A program made the translations under genes and the position numbers. DNA of 64,000 nucleotides, taken from Clostridiaceae bacterium (GTDB lineage Bacteria > Bacillota > Clostridia > Clostridiales > Clostridiaceae). The notes under the pieces are model-generated. The model was given only the letters and a program-made list of their open reading frames with translations. It had not been told where the DNA came from and made no database searches. Every line of letters begins with the position of its first letter. Position 1 is the first letter of the stretch. Shown piece by piece: positions 53,695 to 62,920 of the stretch. Location of the stretch: NCBI GenBank assembly GCA_902363375.1, contig CABIZX010000001.1, forward strand, positions 186,001-250,000, given 5' to 3'.

Positions 53695-54068
53695 GTGACA
53701 CTCCAAATCTATGATTTGGTTAGTGGAACTTACTCATTCGAATGAATGTGAGAATGAGTTTCCCTAAAGAGCAACCGTGTGAGAAAGAGTTTCCTTTCGA
53801 TCAAAGCGGGAAAAGAAAATCTTTAATTTATTTGATTGGACTGAATGATTATTCAGATTATATTATATGAAAAGAGTCCCCTAACTCTTTTTATATAATG
53901 AATATTACTTTTTAAAGATTTTAAATGATAAAGTTTGCTATAACCTTTAAAATATAAATAAAAAATCAGCCATTGGAATTTTTTCAATGGCTGATTTTTT
54001 ATTTTCACTAGAATATTTCATGAAATACTACACAAGCTAATTTAAATATGATGAGAGGAGAATTTTAG
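53695..54068. other. Thiolase 3' region with repeats and two terminators
   Basis: 374 bases. The first part (53700-53815) is less AT-rich than the surroundings. It holds a direct repeat (GTGAGAATGAGTTTCC at 53748 and GTGAGAAAGAGTTTCC at 53779, 31 bases apart) and small stems (CCAAATC...GATTTGG, ACTCATTC...GAATGAGT). A terminator stem pairs AAAAGAGT (53870-53877) with ACTCTTTT (53884-53891). No open frame with a ribosome site is seen. Confidence 0.55.
53960..54000 (+). terminator. Strong terminator before VanW gene
   Basis: AAAAAATCAGCCATTG (53960-53975) pairs with CAATGGCTGATTTTT (53985-53999), followed by more T. It lies only 70 bases before the next gene, so it isolates that gene or acts as a leader attenuator. 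Confidence 0.85.
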
Positions 54069-55442
54069 ATGGGAAAAAGAACAAGAAGAAGAAAGAATAA
54101 TAGAAATATTGGTTTATTAATTATTATATTAATAGTTGTTTTTATTGCAGTGTATCTTTTGTTTTACTACGGATATATGAAGCGTGCCGTTAGTAGCTAT
54201 GAAGATAAAATTTATCCTCAAATTTTTATAGAAGGTATTGATGTAGGGGGAAAAACTAAGAGTGAGGCCAATATGCTATTAAATGAAAAAACAAAAGAAC
54301 TTATTAATAATGATATTAAGGTAATAGTAAAGGATAGAGAATACAAAATTGATTATGATAATCTAAATATAAAAAGTAACTTGCAAGAAACAATTACAAA
54401 AGCTTTAAATCACGGGAAGAAGTTATCAGTAAGAGAAGGATATAAGTTAATAAAGAATCCTAAAAAAGTTGAATTTGATATTGAATATAGTTATAATATG
54501 GAAGCTGTAGACTCTTTGCTCAATGAAATTGAAACGACTCTTAGTAAAGAAGTTAAGGATGCAACTCTTACTAAGGAGGGCGGAGAGCTAAAGGTCAGTA
54601 AAAGTTCTGTAAAAGAGGAAATGGATAAAAAGGGCTTTATTTCAAAGGTTGAAGAAGTTATAAAAAGTAATACAGAAAACAATAAAGGTGATGTAACTTT
54701 AGAATTACCTATTAATGTTGAAGAGCCAAAGATAAAAACAGAAGACTTACAAAAAATTGATACAATAATATCTAGTTTCAGTACAAACTTTATAGATGAT
54801 GTTAGAGCTATAAATATTAAAATTGCAGCATCAGAAGCAAGTGGGGTAGTTCTAATGCCAGAAGAAGAGTATAGTTTTAATAAATTAGTAGGTGAGAGCA
54901 CAAAGGAAAAAGGTTATGTCGAAGCACCAGTTATAAAAGATAATAAAGTACAAGTTGAACTAGGTGGAGGAGTTTGTCAAGTATCTACAACTCTTCATAA
55001 TGCAATTATAAGAGCAGGGATACTCCCAATAGAGAGAACACATCACTCTATGCCTGTAGGTTATGTAGATATGGGAATGGATGCAACTATTTATTATAAT
55101 GCAGTAGATTATAAGTTTAAAAATACATTACCATATCCAATATATATAGATTCAATGGTGAAAGGTGATAAACTAACTTTTAATATACATTCATATAAAG
55201 AATTGACTAATAAGAGATATGAAGTTACTAGTAAGATATATGAAGAAATTCCTCAAAAGATAGAGTACAAAAAAGACATAACTTTAGACGAAGGTGAAGA
55301 AAAAGTTGAGGCACCAGGAAATAATGGCTATAAAGTTAAAGTATACAGAAAAACAATAGAAAACAAAAAGGTAGTGAAAGAGGAAGAGATATATAATGAT
55401 GTATATGAACCTGTAAATAAAGTTGTTAGAAGGAATGTATAG
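54069..55442 (+). CDS. VanW-family membrane-anchored protein (1)
   Basis: 457 residues. Basic N-terminus then one membrane helix (about 15-35). It has a peptidoglycan-binding-like repeat region (about 50-230), then the VanW domain (GVVLMPEEEYSFNKLVGEST, ELGGGVCQVSTTLHNAIIRAG, HHSMPVGYV), and a G5-like C-terminal segment (KIEYKKDITLDEGEEKVEAPG). Predicted to face outward and act on or bind the cell wall. A close paralogue follows after 170 bases. Confidence 0.88.
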   Translation: MGKRTRRRKNNRNIGLLIIILIVVFIAVYLLFYYGYMKRAVSSYEDKIYPQIFIEGIDVGGKTKSEANMLLNEKTKELINNDIKVIVKDREYKIDYDNLNIKSNLQETITKALNHGKKLSVREGYKLIKNPKKVEFDIEYSYNMEAVDSLLNEIETTLSKEVKDATLTKEGGELKVSKSSVKEEMDKKGFISKVEEVIKSNTENNKGDVTLELPINVEEPKIKTEDLQKIDTIISSFSTNFIDDVRAINIKIAASEASGVVLMPEEEYSFNKLVGESTKEKGYVEAPVIKDNKVQVELGGGVCQVSTTLHNAIIRAGILPIERTHHSMPVGYVDMGMDATIYYNAVDYKFKNTLPYPIYIDSMVKGDKLTFNIHSYKELTNKRYEVTSKIYEEIPQKIEYKKDITLDEGEEKVEAPGNNGYKVKVYRKTIENKKVVKEEEIYNDVYEPVNKVVRRNV

Positions 55443-55611
55443 AGGTATATGGAAGAAGTTGCATATATAAAATGTTCTATTTAAATTTTACAATAAGGAA
55501 CGATTAAGTAATAAAATCGTAATAATAATATGAATGAAAATGTGGTTAATATATGGTATACTTTATATGTTAATTCAACTTTTAAAATTGTAAAATGAAA
55601 GGAATGTTACT

Positions 55612-57150
55612 ATGGATATGAATCTAGAGAATGGCGGGCATAACACCGAACTTTCACCAAACCCAGATGTGAAAAAATCTAACAAGAAATCTAAAATAAT
55701 AGCAATTTCTTCCGTAATAACTATAGTTCTTTTAGTATTTATAGGTACAACGGCATATATACATAGAACTGTATCTAAGTATGAAAGCTTAATTATGCCT
55801 GGTGCATCCATTGAAGGTATAGATATAGGTGGTAAAACAAAGGACCAAGTAATACAAGAGCTAAATAGTAAATATAACGATGAGATTGGTAATAGAAACA
55901 TTAAAATTAAAGCTGGAGATAAGGAATACACTATTAACTACGCAGATTTACATGTAAAGTTCAATATAGAAGAAGCAGTAGAAGAAGCCTCTAAGTATAA
56001 TAGAGATCTTGGATATATAGACAAGTTTAAGGCTATAAAGAGTGCAGATAAAAAGGACTTTCCAATAACATTTACCTATAATAATGAAATTATAAATACA
56101 GTTACAAAAACTATGGAAAGTGAAATTAATATTGCTAAAAAGGATGCAACTATGACAAAATCAGGCTCAGGGTTCAACATCACACAAGAGGTAGTTGGTA
56201 AAACTTTAGATAGACAAGCATTGATTGATACTATTAATGCTAAAGTATCGGAAAGTAAATTAGGAAACATAGAAGTAGTTGCAACAATAAAAGATGATAT
56301 ACCTACGAAAACTAAGGAAAAGTTATCAACTATTGATACGATAATAGGTACTAAAACTACTAATTTTGGAACTTCAGATTCAAGTAGAAGTACGAATATA
56401 AAAATAGGTGCTGATACTTTAAATGGAATAGTACTAATGCCAGGAGAAAGTTTTAGTTTTAATACTATCGTAGGAGATACTACTGCAGATAAGGGATATC
56501 AACCAGGAGGAGTTTATGTTGGAGATAAAGTTGAGATAGGATATGGTGGAGGAATTTGTCAAGTATCCTCAACACTTCACAATGCCGTATTAGATTCAGG
56601 AATTCTTCCAGATCAAAGATTAAATCATAATATGACTGTAGGTTATGTTCCAGCTGGACTTGATGCAACTATTGCCTATGGTGGAATAGATTATGTGTTT
56701 ACAAATCCTTATAAATATCCAATATATATAGAAGGTTATACTAGTGGAGGTAATGTAACATTTAATATATATTCTAATTCTGCATCAAAAGGAAATAAAA
56801 CCTATGGTTTTAGCTCTGAGACTTATGAGACAATTCCTGTAACTGTAAAATATGAAAATGATTCAACCTTACCTGTAGGAACAGAAAAGGTTACACAGCA
56901 AGGAGCACCAGGATACAAGGTTAAGGCATATAGGACTGTTTATGAAAATGGAAACGTAGTATCAACAGAACTTATGAATAATGATACGTATGTACCACTA
57001 CCTAGGATAATAAAAAGAGGAACTAAGAAAGTAACTGAAAAACCGGTGGAAAAACCTGTTAATAAGCCGGCAGATAAACCAAAAGAAGAAACAACTCCAC
57101 CAGCAGAAAAACCTACCGATAAGCCAGCTGAAGGTGGAAATGAAGACTAA
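55612..57150 (+). CDS. VanW-family membrane-anchored protein (2)
   Basis: 512 residues, paralogue of the preceding protein: membrane helix at about 26-45, the same repeat region, VanW domain (GIVLMPGESFSFNTIVGDTT, EIGYGGGICQVSSTLHNAVLDSG) and G5-like part (VTVKYENDSTLPVGTEKVTQQG). It differs by a C-terminal tail of about 40 residues rich in Lys-Pro-Glu (EKPVEKPVNKPADKPK...), a likely wall-spanning or wall-binding extension. Has its own weak promoter region of about 170 bases, so may be separately controlled. Confidence 0.88.
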   Translation: MDMNLENGGHNTELSPNPDVKKSNKKSKIIAISSVITIVLLVFIGTTAYIHRTVSKYESLIMPGASIEGIDIGGKTKDQVIQELNSKYNDEIGNRNIKIKAGDKEYTINYADLHVKFNIEEAVEEASKYNRDLGYIDKFKAIKSADKKDFPITFTYNNEIINTVTKTMESEINIAKKDATMTKSGSGFNITQEVVGKTLDRQALIDTINAKVSESKLGNIEVVATIKDDIPTKTKEKLSTIDTIIGTKTTNFGTSDSSRSTNIKIGADTLNGIVLMPGESFSFNTIVGDTTADKGYQPGGVYVGDKVEIGYGGGICQVSSTLHNAVLDSGILPDQRLNHNMTVGYVPAGLDATIAYGGIDYVFTNPYKYPIYIEGYTSGGNVTFNIYSNSASKGNKTYGFSSETYETIPVTVKYENDSTLPVGTEKVTQQGAPGYKVKAYRTVYENGNVVSTELMNNDTYVPLPRIIKRGTKKVTEKPVEKPVNKPADKPKEETTPPAEKPTDKPAEGGNED

Positions 57151-57202
57151 TATATTTCTATTTAATAGGTTGAAATAGTAAAAAAGTAATCTGGAATAAT
57201 TT

Positions 57203-57249
57203 ATACCCTATAGGTAGACAAAATATATGTCTATGCTATAGGGTATTTT
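57203..57249 (+). terminator. Terminator after second VanW gene
   Basis: ATACCCTATAG (57203-57213) pairs with CTATAGGGTAT (57236-57246). A second inner stem, GTAGACA/TGTCTAT, extends it, and TTTTAA follows. Confidence 0.8.
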
Positions 57250-57426
57250 AACTAAAGGTTTTTGTTTAAATAAGTTTTAAATTCATATGAAGTTATAAGT
57301 ATATAGAAAATAAATTAATAGGGTTAAGCAGAAGAAAAAGATTAGATGACCTATATTAATTAATAGGAAATAATATATGTGTAAATAATATTGATTATAT
57401 AGGCTTTAAAGGAGGAAGAAGTTTTA

Positions 57427-58092
57427 ATGAACTATTTTGAAGAATTTACAAGACATCTTTTAGAGGATGAGAATCCATCCATATATTTTAATAATTTAGT
57501 GAAAAATAACACTTATCCAGATATATATCCCTATGATATGATTTTAAAATTAAAAGGTATAGATCAAAATCCAAAACATCACCCAGAAGGCAATGTTTGG
57601 ATTCATACTATGATGGTTATAGATGAAGCAGCTAAAAGAAGAAATAAAAGTAAAAATCCAAAAGGATTTATGTGGGCTGCTTTTTTACATGATATAGGTA
57701 AACTAACTACTACAAAGGTAAGAAGAGGCTGGATTACTTCTTATGACCATGATAAAGTTGGAGAAAAAATGGCAGGAGAATTCTTAACAAGTTTGGGACT
57801 TGATAAAGATAAAGAGTTTTATAATTATGTAGTTAGCTTAGTTAGACTTCATATGCAGATTCTTTTTATTGTAAAAAATAATGAGTTTGCAGATTTTAAT
57901 AGAGTAGCCAAAAGTGATCATGTTGAGGATATAGGGCTTCTAGGAATATGTGATAGATTAGGACGAGGACCAAAGAATAAGGATGAAATTAAATTAGAAG
58001 AGAGAAATATTGAAATTTTCTTAGAAAGGTGCCAAAATTATATTAATAAGAGAAAAAGGATGGCAGAGATATATAATTTGGCTGAGAAATAA
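57427..58092 (+). CDS. HD-domain phosphohydrolase
   Basis: 221 residues with an HD domain. Metal ligands appear in HHPEGNVWIHTMMV (first His) and AAFLHDIGKLTT (HD pair), then a later Asp near CDRLGRG. The arrangement is similar to the HD part of tRNA nucleotidyltransferases and to small stand-alone phosphohydrolases. Substrate unknown. RBS AAGGAGGAAG. It precedes birA by 28 bases, probably co-transcribed. Confidence 0.88.
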   Translation: MNYFEEFTRHLLEDENPSIYFNNLVKNNTYPDIYPYDMILKLKGIDQNPKHHPEGNVWIHTMMVIDEAAKRRNKSKNPKGFMWAAFLHDIGKLTTTKVRRGWITSYDHDKVGEKMAGEFLTSLGLDKDKEFYNYVVSLVRLHMQILFIVKNNEFADFNRVAKSDHVEDIGLLGICDRLGRGPKNKDEIKLEERNIEIFLERCQNYINKRKRMAEIYNLAEK

Positions 58093-58119
58093 TAAAAATC
58101 TTAGGAAGGTAAGTATTTA

Positions 58120-59100
58120 ATGAGAAAGAAGATATTGAATATACTTAGGAATAGCAAGGATGAATATATTTCAGGAGAAAAGCTTAGTGAAGAACTAGGA
58201 ATTACTAGGGCTGGAATTTGGAAGCATATTAAGAACCTAAAAGAGTCAGGATATGTTATAGAATCAATTTCTAATAGAGGATATAAACTAATAAGTACTC
58301 CGGATATTATCGATGGTAATGAAATTTTACCGCTTCTTACAACAAAGTATATGGGAAGAAACTTTATTCATTATGACGAAGTAGATTCTACTAATGTTAA
58401 GTGCAGAAAAGAGTGCAATAATAATCCTATAGAAGGTACAGTGATGGTAGCAGAGGAACAGACAAATGGAAAGGGAAGACTTGGAAGGGGTTGGATTTCT
58501 CCTAAGGGTACAGGAATATGGATGTCTATAGTATTAACTCCTAAGATATCTCCTATAGTGGCACCTAGATCTACTTTAATCGGAGCAGCAGCAGTTTATA
58601 CAGCGTTGAAGGATATGGGTATTCCTGTAGGAGTAAAATGGCCTAATGATATTGTAATTAATGGTAAAAAGATATGCGGTATATTAACTGAAATGAATGC
58701 AGAAATAGAAAGAATAAATTATGTTATTATGGGAATTGGTATAAATGTTAATATGGATTCATTTCCAGAAGAGTTAAAAGAAAAAGCCACATCTCTTAAA
58801 ATTGAACTAGGAAATGAAATAGATAGAAAAAAACTAGTAGCTGCCATATTGAATAACCTAGAGAATTATTATGATGATTTTAAGAATACTGGAGATATAA
58901 GTAGAGTTATGAAAGTTTGTAGAGAAGGCTCATTACTGATAGGCAAAGAAGTAAGGATAATAAATGGAAGCAATGAAGCTATATGTACTGTATTAGATAT
59001 TGATGATGAAGGTGAATTAATAGTAAGATATAAAGATGGTACTGTTAGTAGAGTAATTTCTGGAGAAGTATCTGTGAGAGGGATTTATGGATATATATAA
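58120..59100 (+). CDS. birA: Biotin-protein ligase and biotin operon repressor
   Basis: 326 residues, the bifunctional class II form. N-terminal helix-turn-helix (about 1-60; SGEKLSEELGITRAGIWKHIKNL). The catalytic domain has the biotinyl-AMP loop EQTNGKGRLGRGW and KWPNDIVINGKKICGIL, then a C-terminal SH3-like domain. It attaches biotin to carboxylases and may repress biotin genes; no bio genes are seen in this window. Confidence 0.96.
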   Translation: MRKKILNILRNSKDEYISGEKLSEELGITRAGIWKHIKNLKESGYVIESISNRGYKLISTPDIIDGNEILPLLTTKYMGRNFIHYDEVDSTNVKCRKECNNNPIEGTVMVAEEQTNGKGRLGRGWISPKGTGIWMSIVLTPKISPIVAPRSTLIGAAAVYTALKDMGIPVGVKWPNDIVINGKKICGILTEMNAEIERINYVIMGIGINVNMDSFPEELKEKATSLKIELGNEIDRKKLVAAILNNLENYYDDFKNTGDISRVMKVCREGSLLIGKEVRIINGSNEAICTVLDIDDEGELIVRYKDGTVSRVISGEVSVRGIYGYI

Positions 59101-59427
59101 TGCAACTATAACATTATTTTTAATATGAAAACAGCTGAAGTTTATTTTATTAGATAAACTTCAGCTGTTTTGATTTATAAAGGTTAAAAAGTCTTATTTA
59201 GAGGCTTACCTAAGATTGGACCTATGTAAATAACTTGGACACAAAAAGTCACACAATATTAAGATGAACCTTTTAAGGCTAATAGATAGAAAATTTTAAT
59301 TAAACTTTATGAGGATGATTTAGAAAGAAATTTAGAACTCTCTAAGACATCCTCTAATGATATTAATTAATTTTATTATTTAAGAAATATTGTACTAAAC
59401 AGCTATAACAGTTTTTATAATTTCATA
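59101..59427. other. Convergent intergenic region with two stem-loops
   Basis: A perfect 17-bp stem (59128-59144 with 59155-59171; AAAACAGCTGAAGTTTA) with a TTTT tail terminates birA. A second hairpin, GAGGATG...CATCCTC (about 59311-59355), may terminate the reverse-strand phosphoesterase gene. No gene is seen between. Confidence 0.7.
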
Positions 59428-59922
59428 TTACTTGAAAAAATTTACTGAAGCTGATATAGGCAATCCTTTATTAAGTTCTAAAATAATATAGGAAAACCAC
59501 GGTTCCCTTCTTTTGTTAGTAGAAGAACCAGGATTTAAATACATGGTTTTTCCTTTAGTAAAGATGCAAGGCTTATGGCTATGACCATATATTATTATAT
59601 CAAGCTTATCTTTTTTAAAAGTCTCAACTACATTGTCTATAGTTTGTTTTTTATCTCCATCCCCATGGCAAATACCGATCTTATAGCCTTCCAATGTTAG
59701 TATATGCTTTTCGGGAACTAAACTTCTTAAATTAGATTTATCATTATTTCCATATACACCTATAAATTCTGACTTTTCTTTAATTAAAGAAATTACTTCA
59801 GGGGATGTATAGTCTCCAGCATGAATTATTAAATCTACATCTTTTAATTTTTCGTCTAATATATGTTTGAGTTTAGAATAATGTTTGTTCATGTGAGTGT
59901 CAGAAATAACTCCAATTTTCAT
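59428..59922 (-). CDS. YfcE/MJ0936-type metallophosphoesterase
   Basis: 164 residues from the ATG at 59922, chosen because GGAGGTG lies upstream; an extension by six codons would start inside that site. Metal-binding motifs are GVISDTHMN, HAGDYTSPEV, GVYGNNDKS, GICHGDGD and IIYGHSHKP. Small cytosolic calcineurin-fold phosphodiesterase. Physiological substrate unknown. Monocistronic. Confidence 0.93.
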   Translation of the reverse strand: MKIGVISDTHMNKHYSKLKHILDEKLKDVDLIIHAGDYTSPEVISLIKEKSEFIGVYGNNDKSNLRSLVPEKHILTLEGYKIGICHGDGDKKQTIDNVVETFKKDKLDIIIYGHSHKPCIFTKGKTMYLNPGSSTNKRREPWFSYIILELNKGLPISASVNFFK

Positions 59923-59940
59923 TTTAAACTTCACCTCCAA

Positions 59941-60283
59941 TAAAAAGATACTTACATTATTAGTATAAGCATAAAATTTTATTTGTTTAATCTGTTTTTA
60001 AATCTGAGTGTAAATCTATTCTAAGTAAGATAGGTAATATTGATATATTTATAAAATTAAAATATTATTTAAAAGGTTCATATAATTAATAATTATTATT
60101 GATTGAATAGTAGAAAAATATCTTAAATTGATGTATAATTTAATCAAGATAAATTTATTATAAACATTGCACTATTGTAATAAAGTACGGCTTAATTATA
60201 TTATATGTAGCTAATATTATGTAGTTAAGCAGGAATAACATAATAATATTTACTTAATTTCAATATGTCATAGGAGTGATAAA
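59941..60283. promoter_or_regulatory. Divergent upstream region of the glycyl-radical enzyme gene
   Basis: 343 AT-rich bases. TTGAT (60128-60132) and ATCAA (60143-60147) form an inverted repeat with a ten-base gap, and a TATAAT-like element lies inside. It may be part of a promoter or operator for the downstream glycyl-radical enzyme, whose homologues are used without oxygen. The spacing does not match FNR (N4) or Rex sites, so the regulator is open. No gene is seen. Confidence 0.4.
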
Positions 60284-61783
60284 ATGAAAGATAGGATAAT
60301 GAATATTATTAAGGACAAGACTTTAACTTATGAAATGAAAGTTTTAAATTTAGCTAGGGAATCAGAAAATAGTTTAGATGTATTAAATAAATCTGATAGA
60401 ACAAAAATGTATGAAAATGCAGGTGTTATATGTGACCTTAATGAGGGAAACGCACCATATAGACCTAGATACATTGTACCTGACTATGAAGTATTTATGA
60501 AAAATGGAAGCGAGTTTTTAAACCTGACTCCTGCAAATGATATATGGGATGCAGTAAATAATTTACTTATTCTATATAAGCATGTACCATCAATTACATC
60601 TTTCCCAGTATATATAGGAAATATCGATACATTGTTAGATCCATATATAGAAGATGAGAAAGAAGCATATAAAGCAATTAAATTTTTCTTAAAGCATATA
60701 GACAGAACTATAACTGATTCATTCTGTCATGCTAATATTGGACCAAAGTATACTAGAGCAGGGGAAATAATTTTAGAAGTTGAGAGAGAACTTCAAAATG
60801 CTACACCTAATATAACTTTAAAGTATTCTAAGGAAACAAGTGATGAGTTTGCAGTTGAAGCGATAAAAACAGCTCTTGCATGTGCTAAGCCAAGTTTTGC
60901 TAACCATGAAATGTTTAGTAGTGAGCTAGGTGAAAGATATGGAATAGCTAGTTGTTATAATGGACTTCACATTGGTGGAGGAAGTTATACACTAGTAAGA
61001 ATGGTACTTTCAAAGCTTGCAAATTTAGCATATAATGAAGAACATTTCTTAAAAACTGTATTACCAGATGCTGTAGAAGCAACTCTTGATTATATGGATA
61101 AGAGAGTTAAGTTTATAGTAGAGGAAAGTAATTTCTTTGAATCAAGCTTCCTTGTAAGGGAAGGGTTAATATCAAGTGATAGATTTACAGCAATGTTTGG
61201 ACTAGTTGGCCTTGCAGAATGTGTAAATACATTACTAGGAGCTACAGAACAAAAGGATAGATTTGGATATAGTGAAAAAGCTAATAAGCTTGGTGAAACT
61301 ATTATAAATAAAATGTATGAAATGGTTAATGCTCATGAAAATAAATATTGTAAGTCTACAGATAACCATTATTTACTTCATGCTCAAGTGGGAATTGAAA
61401 CAGATTTCGGAACAAGCCCTGGATGTAGAATTCCAATAGGAGAAGAGCCGGCATTACCAGATCATTTAATTCAAAGTGCAGTATTCCACAAATATTTCCC
61501 ATCTGGAATCGGTGATATATTTAAATTTGATGAGATGGCAAAGAAAAATCCAAAATCAATTTTAGATATAATCAAAGGTGCATTTGAATTAAATATGAGA
61601 TATTTCTCATTATACTGTGATGATTGTGATGTTATAAGAATTACAGGATATCTTGTTAAGCGTTCTGATATAGAAGCTTTAGATAGAGGAGAGCAAGTAC
61701 TTCAAGATACAGTAGCTCTTGGATATGGAGCTGTTAAAAACTCCAAGATTCTTGAAAGAAAATTAAGAAGTTCTGATAAATAG
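60284..61783 (+). CDS. yjjI: YjjI-family glycyl-radical enzyme
   Basis: 499 residues, short for the glycyl-radical superfamily (usually 700-850), as in E. coli YjjI. A candidate active-site cysteine is C224 in IASCYNGLHIGGG. The radical glycine is G455 in DVIRITGYLVKR near the C-terminus, equivalent to the RVxGY motif. Two cysteines, C445 and C448 (YCDDCD), lie close to it. The reaction is unknown. Its activase follows 140 bases downstream. RBS AGGAGTGA. Cytosolic and oxygen-sensitive by family. Confidence 0.9.
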   Translation: MKDRIMNIIKDKTLTYEMKVLNLARESENSLDVLNKSDRTKMYENAGVICDLNEGNAPYRPRYIVPDYEVFMKNGSEFLNLTPANDIWDAVNNLLILYKHVPSITSFPVYIGNIDTLLDPYIEDEKEAYKAIKFFLKHIDRTITDSFCHANIGPKYTRAGEIILEVERELQNATPNITLKYSKETSDEFAVEAIKTALACAKPSFANHEMFSSELGERYGIASCYNGLHIGGGSYTLVRMVLSKLANLAYNEEHFLKTVLPDAVEATLDYMDKRVKFIVEESNFFESSFLVREGLISSDRFTAMFGLVGLAECVNTLLGATEQKDRFGYSEKANKLGETIINKMYEMVNAHENKYCKSTDNHYLLHAQVGIETDFGTSPGCRIPIGEEPALPDHLIQSAVFHKYFPSGIGDIFKFDEMAKKNPKSILDIIKGAFELNMRYFSLYCDDCDVIRITGYLVKRSDIEALDRGEQVLQDTVALGYGAVKNSKILERKLRSSDK

Positions 61784-61825
61784 ATTTCTTAGCTTCTTCG
61801 AAACTTAGAAATAGTTATAATAGAG

Positions 61826-61871
61826 GCCGTTCTAATACAATTTTAGCAAAAGCTTATAGTATTGGAGCGGC
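61826..61871 (+). other. Wobble-paired hairpin between yjjI and yjjW
   Basis: GCCGTTCTAATAC (61826-61838) pairs with GTATTGGAGCGGC (61859-61871) over 13 positions, two of them G-U. This means pairing is kept in RNA but not as a perfect DNA palindrome. There is no T run. Likely an RNA processing or stabilising element, or partial attenuation, giving unequal enzyme and activase levels. Confidence 0.6.
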
Positions 61872-61923
61872 TACTATGTTATCAGAGAGTTAAAATGATA
61901 TAGAAGAATTTGGAGGAAAAGGT

Positions 61924-62775
61924 ATGAAAAATAAACAAGAGACTATAGGATATGTTAATAAAATAATACCCTTTAGCAATGTAGATGGCGAAGGGAATAG
62001 GATGGCTATATTCCTTCAAGGGTGTAATTACAACTGCCTTTATTGTCATAATCCAGAAACTATAAATAGGTGTATTAACTGTGGAGAATGCGTGCCAGCT
62101 TGCGAATATGGAGCTTTAGCTATGATAGATGGTAAGGTGGAATATGATATTGATAAGTGTGTAAATTGTGATTGCTGTGTTGCTACTTGTAAAAGAAACA
62201 GTAGTCCTAAGATAACAAAAATAACTGCTTCAGAATTAATAAAGAAGGTCGAAAAAGTTAAATATTTTATTTCAGGTATAACAGTTTCAGGAGGAGAATG
62301 TACCCTTCAAAGAGACTTTTTAAAAGAATTATTTACAGAAGTTAAAAAACTTGGATTAACAACGTTTATAGATACTAATGGATCTACGCCAATATATAGG
62401 GATAAAGAACTTTTAGAAGTAACAGATAAAACTATGATAGATTTAAAAGCATTTAAACCAGAGGAAAATAAAAGGCTTACAGGTATGATAAATGATACAG
62501 TTATAGAGAATATAAGAGAACTTGGAAAGGCTGATAAGATATATGAAATTAGAACAGTAGTAGTACCAGGGGTGCTGGATAATAAATACACTGTTGATAT
62601 GGGAAGTAAGCTATTAGCTGAAATAAATCCTAGTATTCAGTATAAGCTAATTAAATATAGACCTATGGGCGTAAGAAAAGAGCTGCTTGAAACCACAGTA
62701 CCTACTAATGATTACATGAAAGAGCTAGAGGCTATAGTTAAAGCTAATGGATGTTTAAATACTATAATAGTTTAG
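61924..62775 (+). CDS. yjjW: YjjW-family glycyl-radical enzyme activase
   Basis: 283 residues. A radical SAM protein with the cluster motif QGCNYNCLYCHNPE (C-x3-C-x2-C, after about residue 36), then an inserted ferredoxin-like part with two sets of four cysteines (CINCGECVPAC and CVNCDCCVATC), then SGGECTLQ. It cleaves S-adenosylmethionine and abstracts hydrogen from the glycine of the partner enzyme. RBS TTGGAGGAAAAG. Confidence 0.93.
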   Translation: MKNKQETIGYVNKIIPFSNVDGEGNRMAIFLQGCNYNCLYCHNPETINRCINCGECVPACEYGALAMIDGKVEYDIDKCVNCDCCVATCKRNSSPKITKITASELIKKVEKVKYFISGITVSGGECTLQRDFLKELFTEVKKLGLTTFIDTNGSTPIYRDKELLEVTDKTMIDLKAFKPEENKRLTGMINDTVIENIRELGKADKIYEIRTVVVPGVLDNKYTVDMGSKLLAEINPSIQYKLIKYRPMGVRKELLETTVPTNDYMKELEAIVKANGCLNTIIV

Positions 62776-62854
62776 TTATAATATCAAATAGAAACATAGC
62801 AAGATAATTTCAGGATTTACATGATATTTTCTTGTGATTTATTCAAAAAGGGGT

Positions 62855-62888
62855 AAAGCTACAATTCAAATACTTGAATTGTAGCTTT
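62855..62888. terminator. Bidirectional terminator
   Basis: AAAGCTACAATTCAA (62855-62869) pairs perfectly with TTGAATTGTAGCTTT (62874-62888). Convergent genes lie on each side. Confidence 0.85.
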
Positions 62889-62920
62889 AAAAATGTTTAT
62901 AAATTTATTTTAGGGAGATA

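Noticed and set aside
60128..60147. FNR box before the glycyl-radical enzyme
   Set aside because: TTGAT and ATCAA are ten bases apart rather than four, so it does not fit the FNR/CRP spacing.
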